NCBI RefSeq assembly: GCF_003481825.1
Contig: NZ_QULW01000014.1
Location: 40,575 to 104,574 of the forward strand
Direction of reading: 5' to 3'
Source: Clostridium sp. OM02-18AC
GTDB taxonomy: Bacteria > Bacillota > Clostridia > Lachnospirales > Lachnospiraceae
DNA length: 64,000 nt
The notes under the pieces are model-generated. The model did no database searches. It worked only from the letters and a program-made list of their open reading frames with translations, and had not been told where the DNA came from. Shown here in pieces: positions 58,711 to 64,000 of this stretch. Numbering within the stretch: the stretch's first letter is position 1; each line of letters begins with the position of its first letter. Both the position numbers and the translations under genes were made by a program.

Positions 58711-59641
58711 AACCGTAAATCTGAAAAAATATTTTAATACTCCAAGAGGACTTCTTCATGCAGTAGATGATGTTAATTTGAAAATCAATGCCGGAGAAAC
58801 ACTTGGTATTGTAGGCGAGTCTGGATGCGGAAAGTCTACACTTGGGCGAACCATGATGCGCCTTGTGGATGCAACGGACGGAAAAGTTTTGTTTCATGGG
58901 GAAAATATTCTGGATTACAACAAAAAAGAAATGAAAAAGATGCATACCAATATGCAGATGATCTTTCAGGATCCGTTTACATCTCTGAATCCACGTATGT
59001 CTATTGGTGAGATTATTTCAGATCCGATGAAAGTGGTCCACAATGTAAAAGGAAGTGATATGAAAGTTCGTGTTCAGGAACTGATGGATATGTGCGGACT
59101 TCCTCAGAGATATTATAATACATACCCACATGAATTGGATGGAGGAAGACGGCAGCGGGTTGGTCTGGCAAGAGCATTGGCTTTGGATCCGAAGTTTATT
59201 GTATGTGATGAGCCGGTGTCTGCGTTGGACGTATCCATTCAGGCCCAGATCATCAATCTTCTTATGGATTTGCAGGAACAAAAAGGGTTGGCTTATATGT
59301 TTATTACACATGATCTGTGTGTAGTGCGCCATATTAGCAATCAAATTGCTGTTATGTATCTTGGACAGGTTGTAGAGTATGCAGCAAGAGATGAACTTTT
59401 TGCACATCAGTATCATCCATATACAGTAGCTTTGTTGGCAGCAATTCCGACTACAGATCTGAGTCGCCGCAATAGGGAACGTCATTTGCTTCAGGGAGAG
59501 GTCGGAAATCCAATTAATCCAGCACCAGGCTGTCGTTTTGCATCACGATGCAAGTATGCAACGGAAAAGTGTAAGGAAGCGCAGGAACTCAGAGAGGTAA
59601 CACCGGGACATTTTGTGAGATGTCACCTGGCAGCAGAATAA
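58691..59641 (+). CDS. Dpp/Opp-type ABC ATP-binding protein 2 (DppF)
   Basis: A 316-residue ATPase: Walker A GESGCGKST near 43-51, Walker B FIVCDEPVSALD, and the C-terminal Cys-containing oligopeptide motif (CRFASRCKYATEKC). The signature reads LDGGRRQR instead of LSGGQRQR, so Asp replaces the conserved Ser. ATG 58691 has AGGAGGACATGGAA at good spacing; ATG 58685 is too close to it. Confidence 0.9.
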   Translation: MATPLIETVNLKKYFNTPRGLLHAVDDVNLKINAGETLGIVGESGCGKSTLGRTMMRLVDATDGKVLFHGENILDYNKKEMKKMHTNMQMIFQDPFTSLNPRMSIGEIISDPMKVVHNVKGSDMKVRVQELMDMCGLPQRYYNTYPHELDGGRRQRVGLARALALDPKFIVCDEPVSALDVSIQAQIINLLMDLQEQKGLAYMFITHDLCVVRHISNQIAVMYLGQVVEYAARDELFAHQYHPYTVALLAAIPTTDLSRRNRERHLLQGEVGNPINPAPGCRFASRCKYATEKCKEAQELREVTPGHFVRCHLAAE

Positions 59642-59659
59642 AATGAGAAGGAGAAGGGT

Positions 59660-61630
59660 ATGGCATGGTGGCTTAAGAACAATATTCGAATGATACAGAA
59701 CAATATTCGGGATATTGATGCAAAAATGAATATTGATCATCAGATTGCATGGCTGAAAAGCTTTGGGGCAAATACACTTCAGATTGGATGCGGAGGTATT
59801 ACGGCATTTCATCCGACCAAGCTTGATTTTCAATGGGAAAACCCGTATATGGAGGGCGATTTTTTTGGAGAAATTTTAAATAAATGTCACGAAAATGGGA
59901 TTCGGGTCATTGCGCGGTTTGACTTTAGTAAGACACATGAAAAGTTTTACGAAGAGCATCCAGAATGGTATTTTAAAGGGTTGGATGGTAATCCGGTTCG
60001 TTATCATGATACAGTTGCAACCTGTGTAAATGGTCCTTATCAACGCGAACGCTCTCTTGATATTATCCGTGAAGTAATGGAACAATATCCGGTAGATGGT
60101 ATTTTTTTCAATATGTTCGGCTATGTTACGTACGATTATAGTGGTAATTATGTGGGAATCTGCCAGTGTGAGAACTGTAAGAAAAAATTTCGTGAAATGT
60201 ACGGAGAAGAATTGCCTGTCAAAGAAGATATCGAAGATCCGGTATTTCTAAAATACGTTGATTTTAAGAAAAAAACTGCGGATGAGATGCTGATGAAGAT
60301 TCATAATCTGGCAAGAAGTATCAACCCGGATTGTGCAGTCAGCACTTATGCGACAACGGGCGTTGATATTGTTAGAAACGAGTCAAATTCGGCTGTAGAC
60401 CGCCCGCTTCCATTTTGGATTTACAATAGTTCTGATAATGTAGGCGAAATTGAGGGGAGTTTTTCGGATAAAATATGTTCGAACTGCTGTATCAATGCTG
60501 TAGATCTTCCATATCGTTTTATGGGAGTTTCAAATCAGTTGAATCAGATTCGTCTTTATGGAAATCTGGCTAGTGGCGGCATCCTTGATTGGTGTATTAT
60601 TGGAAATTTTGATGACTATCCGGATCGGGAAAATTTTGATTCTGTCAGAAAGATTTTTCATCATCATAAACAGTATGAACAATATTATGGGCACTTTAAT
60701 CCTAAGACGAAGATCATGCTGGTGAAAGAAGGAAGCAGAAAAAGCCTGTGTGCCGAATATCGTGGCATTTTCCGTATGTTGAAAGAAGCTCATCTTCAGT
60801 TTACGATTGTTGAAGTGGATTCTCTAAAAGATAAGTTAAAGGAATTAGATGAATATACTTACATAATTCTTCCGGATGTACATACCTTATCCACTGAAAT
60901 GATGGATGCGTTAGTGGAAACCAAAGCGGCTGTAGTAGGAACCGGTCTTACCATGGAAGAATCTGCTCCGTGTCTGGAACAGTTATTTGGAATCGGGGTG
61001 TCGGAAAAAATAACGGATGTACGGGGAACATATCTAAAAACAGAGCCAAAACAAATATTCCCGGATTTCGCAGAAGCAGAAAAAGAATGGGTATTTTTAG
61101 ATGGACCGTACAGAAAAATGAAACTTCTCCCTGGTGCAGAGGGTTACCTGCCATTGGTTGAGAAAGCAATGTTTGGACCGCCGGAGCGTTGCTTCGGTCA
61201 CAAAGAAACAGATAGTTGCATGATGAGCATTTATGGAGAAAAAAATATTTATATTCCATGGAGCATCGGGACATTGTATTACAAATTAGGATATGACGAA
61301 TTTAAAAAGCTTTTGTTTGATATTATGGCTGCAGCCGGAACTTTACCGTATTCCTTTGAAACAACAGCACCGGAGATGGTGGAAATGTTTCTGGCAGAGT
61401 GTGCACCGGAAACTTATATGTTACAGATGATTAATCTGACTGGATATAATGGAATGACATTTTTTGAGTCGCATGAAATAAAAAATATAAAAGTAAAATT
61501 CAAGGAAATTACCCCTGTTTTGGTGGAAGAACTTACAGAACAGGGATTAAAAGCAACAGAATATCAGGATGGAATGACATTTAATCTGGAAAAAGGAGAA
61601 CTTTATAAGGCATTTCTGATCCACGTATAA
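59660..61630 (+). CDS. Putative glycosidase, GHL6-like, copy 1
   Basis: A 656-residue protein with a TIM barrel (about 1-340) and a C-terminal amidotransferase-like domain (about 355-480), the layout of the hypothetical glycosyl hydrolase 6 group and similar GH42-like enzymes. Conserved patterns shared with the next gene: VIARFDFSKT near 87-96, ATCVNGPYQRE, VDGIFFNMFGY near 147-157, and a C-x-C-x-x-C segment ICQCENCKKKF near 167-177. No signal peptide, so it would act on an imported ligand in the cytoplasm. Substrate unknown. Confidence 0.72.
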   Translation: MAWWLKNNIRMIQNNIRDIDAKMNIDHQIAWLKSFGANTLQIGCGGITAFHPTKLDFQWENPYMEGDFFGEILNKCHENGIRVIARFDFSKTHEKFYEEHPEWYFKGLDGNPVRYHDTVATCVNGPYQRERSLDIIREVMEQYPVDGIFFNMFGYVTYDYSGNYVGICQCENCKKKFREMYGEELPVKEDIEDPVFLKYVDFKKKTADEMLMKIHNLARSINPDCAVSTYATTGVDIVRNESNSAVDRPLPFWIYNSSDNVGEIEGSFSDKICSNCCINAVDLPYRFMGVSNQLNQIRLYGNLASGGILDWCIIGNFDDYPDRENFDSVRKIFHHHKQYEQYYGHFNPKTKIMLVKEGSRKSLCAEYRGIFRMLKEAHLQFTIVEVDSLKDKLKELDEYTYIILPDVHTLSTEMMDALVETKAAVVGTGLTMEESAPCLEQLFGIGVSEKITDVRGTYLKTEPKQIFPDFAEAEKEWVFLDGPYRKMKLLPGAEGYLPLVEKAMFGPPERCFGHKETDSCMMSIYGEKNIYIPWSIGTLYYKLGYDEFKKLLFDIMAAAGTLPYSFETTAPEMVEMFLAECAPETYMLQMINLTGYNGMTFFESHEIKNIKVKFKEITPVLVEELTEQGLKATEYQDGMTFNLEKGELYKAFLIHV

Positions 61631-61653
61631 GAAGACGAAAAGGCAGGAATAGT

Positions 61654-63702
61654 ATGGAGAAAAAAATGTGGTGGGAAGGTCCTATGCGTGTTATGCAGTA
61701 CAATCTGCAGGTTGCAGATACAGCGTGGATGGATCCTAAAAAAATAGCTTTTGAAACAGAGCAGCTTGCATGCAATGTAGTAGTAATGAATGTAGGTGGA
61801 ATTTATGCCTGGTATCCAAGTAAAGTAAAATATCATCATATCAATGAATTTTTGCCGAAAAACAGGGATCTTCTGGCCGAATTAATTCAGGAATTTCACG
61901 GCAGAAACATAAAATTTGTGGCACGTTTTGACTTTAGCATAACAGACGATACTACATATTTGAAAAAACCTCAGTGGTTTGCGAGAAAACGGGATAAAAC
62001 TCCTTATTTTCGTGGTGAGAAGCGAATGGGAAACTGGTCTTTATTTTTAAATACCTGTGCGAATGGTGGATATCGAAATGAAGAAGTTGCAGTACCGGTG
62101 ATCAAGGAAGTCCTTGAGAAATATGACATCGATGGCATATTCTTTAATGCACCAATGGCTTCTCCATGTTTTTGTGAAAAATGTCAGGAAAAATATGAGA
62201 AAGTCTATGGAGTCTCAATGCCAGAGCTGGAGGAAGAATTTGCTCCAGATTGGATCTCGAGATGTACAAAAGATAATATTGGTGTTATTTACCAGGCAAT
62301 CAAAGAAACAAGAGAAGAGGTACCGATGATTCTCTACTATATTCCATATTCCTGGAGCTTTTTGGGAATGGGAAGAATAGAACGGGATAGCATCTACGAA
62401 CGTTATGCTACGGCAGATTTGCTTTGTACAGAGTCTCAGGATGTGCTTTCACGAGGTATACATGGAGGAATTCCAGAAACCGTAAATACAACACTTGCCA
62501 TGAAAGCTGGAAGAAGAAATGACGAAGCACTTCGGCCGTTTGGAATCATCCATTCCTGTCCGGGTATGGATTGGCGGCATGTAGGCCTTCCAACAGCAGA
62601 ATATTTGCCGTGGATGTGTCAGGTTCCGGCAGCTGGGGGAATTCTCTGGCATTCTGTAACCGGATATCCGGATACTATAACAGATAAGCGTATTTTAAAG
62701 GCCATAGACAAAGTGGATCACATGATCGTAAAAAGTGAAGTGGACATGGATGGAGCCAGAAGCAAAGCAGAAGCGGTTTTGTTTTGGGATGGCGGAGAAC
62801 ATGCGATTGCCTGGGCAGATATTTTAACAAAAAATCATATCACCTATGATTTTATGCAGGATTATGCCATTGCCGGAGAAAATATGAAGAATTATCGCTT
62901 AGCAATTGTGCCGCAGGGACTCTTGAAATGTGCTGGTGTTAAAGAAACGGTAAAAGAATACGTTAACCAGGGAGGAACTGCAATCATTGAGAATCTGAAT
63001 GCAAGAGAAACCGTAGATTTTGCAGATGTTTTGGGTGTAACATCCTCAGTTAGCACCAGTGAATATTTGAAAGCAAGTTATTTGCGCTTTGAAGAGACCG
63101 GAAAAATGCTGAAGCAGGGAATGGATACAGATAAACTGGCATTTCGTGGACAGGTGCTCTATTGTACACCAGATACAGATTGTGAATGCCTCGCTACATT
63201 AGTACCTCCTTTTGCGCCGGTAGAGGTAACTGGAGCTCCACCAGAACGTGCTTCTATGCCGGTTTCTCATACGGATATCCCGCTGATCATGAAACATGTT
63301 TATGGAAAAGGTGAAGTGATTTATCTTCCATTTGCTTTGAGTGCATTGACAAGAGAATTCCGGCTTATGGATCATTACCATTTAGCAGGAAATATGGCAG
63401 ATTGTTTATTGAAACAGCGTGAACTGAATATTACAGCCCCTTCGACCGTCCAGGTAACTGCATTTGAAACAGCAGGAAAATATATGATTCATTTCATTAA
63501 TGAAACAGGAGAACGGCCAATCAGGGAAACAATTCCGGTTCATGATATTCAAGTACAGGTAATGCTTTCTGAAAATGTTCAGGTAAAATCTGTACATGCT
63601 AAGATTGAGGAACAGGAACTTACCTGGGAACAAACAGGAAATTGTCTGACTATAACTCTGCATCAGTTGGATGTATGGGAAATGATTACGATTGCATTTT
63701 GA
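61654..63702 (+). CDS. Putative glycosidase, GHL6-like, copy 2
   Basis: A 682-residue relative of the previous protein with the same order of parts: FVARFDFSIT near 88-97, NTCANGGYRNE, IDGIFFNAPMASPCFCEKCQEKY near 158-180, then an amidotransferase-like domain near 365-500 (MKNYRLAIVPQGLLKCAGV) and a beta-sandwich C-terminal part. It starts 23 bases after the previous stop with AAGGCAGGAATAGT before the ATG. Overall identity to copy 1 looks low, so this is an old duplication or two specialised enzymes. No signal peptide. Confidence 0.72.
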   Translation: MEKKMWWEGPMRVMQYNLQVADTAWMDPKKIAFETEQLACNVVVMNVGGIYAWYPSKVKYHHINEFLPKNRDLLAELIQEFHGRNIKFVARFDFSITDDTTYLKKPQWFARKRDKTPYFRGEKRMGNWSLFLNTCANGGYRNEEVAVPVIKEVLEKYDIDGIFFNAPMASPCFCEKCQEKYEKVYGVSMPELEEEFAPDWISRCTKDNIGVIYQAIKETREEVPMILYYIPYSWSFLGMGRIERDSIYERYATADLLCTESQDVLSRGIHGGIPETVNTTLAMKAGRRNDEALRPFGIIHSCPGMDWRHVGLPTAEYLPWMCQVPAAGGILWHSVTGYPDTITDKRILKAIDKVDHMIVKSEVDMDGARSKAEAVLFWDGGEHAIAWADILTKNHITYDFMQDYAIAGENMKNYRLAIVPQGLLKCAGVKETVKEYVNQGGTAIIENLNARETVDFADVLGVTSSVSTSEYLKASYLRFEETGKMLKQGMDTDKLAFRGQVLYCTPDTDCECLATLVPPFAPVEVTGAPPERASMPVSHTDIPLIMKHVYGKGEVIYLPFALSALTREFRLMDHYHLAGNMADCLLKQRELNITAPSTVQVTAFETAGKYMIHFINETGERPIRETIPVHDIQVQVMLSENVQVKSVHAKIEEQELTWEQTGNCLTITLHQLDVWEMITIAF

Positions 63703-63729
63703 TTTTAAGAAAAGAATTTTAATATAAAA

Positions 63730-63776
63730 GAGTGAATGATAGAACATTAATATTTTGTAGGATCATTCACTTTTTT
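63730..63776 (+). terminator. Terminator after the glycosidase pair
   Basis: GAGTGAATGAT / ATCATTCAC stem with a long AT-rich loop followed by TTTTTT. Confidence 0.75.
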
Positions 63777-63845
63777 ATAATTGTTAACATGTTGGAACTT
63801 GGTGTTATTGAACAAATTTCATATTTATCAATTGGGAGGTATAAC

Positions 63846-64000
63846 ATGAGAGAGTCTATTCACAAATATTTTCAGGTAGGTACTATTCGCTGGATGTCTT
63901 TCCCGAACCGGAGTGTCGTGGATCAGGTAAAGCGTATCGCGGTGGATGATTATTTTGATGCCATCGAGGTTACCAAATGTGCAGACGACGCAGAGCGCGA
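63846..64000 (+). CDS. TIM-barrel isomerase/epimerase-like protein, cut by window end
   Basis: The first 51 residues of a protein starting M-R-E-S-I-H-K-Y-F-Q-V-G-T-I-R-W-M. ATG 63846 follows GGGAGGTATAAC. The phrase VKRIAVDDYFDAIEVTKCADDAER resembles the first strand and helix of xylose-isomerase-like sugar phosphate isomerases/epimerases. This fits a sugar-handling locus, but only the first part is visible. Confidence 0.55.
   Translation, partial: MRESIHKYFQVGTIRWMSFPNRSVVDQVKRIAVDDYFDAIEVTKCADDAER

Overview
The window looks like chromosome from an anaerobic, low-to-moderate GC Firmicute of the class Clostridia, most likely family Lachnospiraceae. The pointers are a clostridial-order Rnf complex (rnfCDGEAB), hrcA-grpE-dnaK-dnaJ behind a perfect CIRCE operator, a non-discriminating AspRS with GatCAB behind a T-box, a glycine riboswitch, strong AGGAGG-type ribosome binding sites, and many rho-independent terminators. 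No rRNA, tRNA, CRISPR array, transposase or phage gene was found. The family call rests on gene content and style, not on a database comparison.

Layout. 0-1.5 kb: a frameshifted small-peptide remnant, a TauE/SafE exporter, and a junction of two gene remnants. 1.5-5.6 kb (minus): a PhnCDE-type ABC importer with a double-length permease, behind a leader that resembles the TPP riboswitch and ends in a terminator. 5.6-9.4 kb (minus): a DUF169 protein, a small membrane protein and a sodium:solute symporter, with a LuxR-type regulator. 9.6-15.1 kb: DUF2812 protein, two small proteins, a glycine-riboswitch-controlled AGCS symporter, and a MATE exporter. 15.2-22.9 kb: a sigma factor, then T-box, ND-aspS, gatC, gatA, gatB and a type Ic aspartate aminotransferase, that is, aspartate supply and tRNA-dependent amidation.

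23-29.6 kb: a likely acid-sugar catabolic locus with an enolase-superfamily dehydratase and GntR/FCD regulator on minus, facing a glutaredoxin-like protein, TRAP transporter (dctP-Q-M) and a second DUF169 protein on plus. 29.7-35.9 kb: purC, GtrA, a very large YfhO-type membrane protein and argH. 36-40.7 kb: AraC regulator divergent from a permease, an esterase and a second enolase-superfamily enzyme. 40.8-47 kb: a secreted 3D-domain protein and the heat-shock operon. 47.9-53 kb: the Rnf operon. 53.2-64 kb: GntR regulator, Dpp-type ABC importer, two related putative glycosidases of the hypothetical GH6-like (GHL6) type, and the start of a TIM-barrel isomerase cut by the window end.

The most unusual signals are: (1) four near-identical GTATAC palindromes spaced 52, 53 and 52 bp apart upstream of the GntR gene at 53.4 kb, with a fifth copy at the rnf promoter; (2) two very similar DUF169 proteins, each tied to an unrelated transporter; (3) a TPP-like leader on a phosphonate-type importer; (4) an overlapping Glu/Asn specifier (GAAC) in the T-box of the amidation operon.
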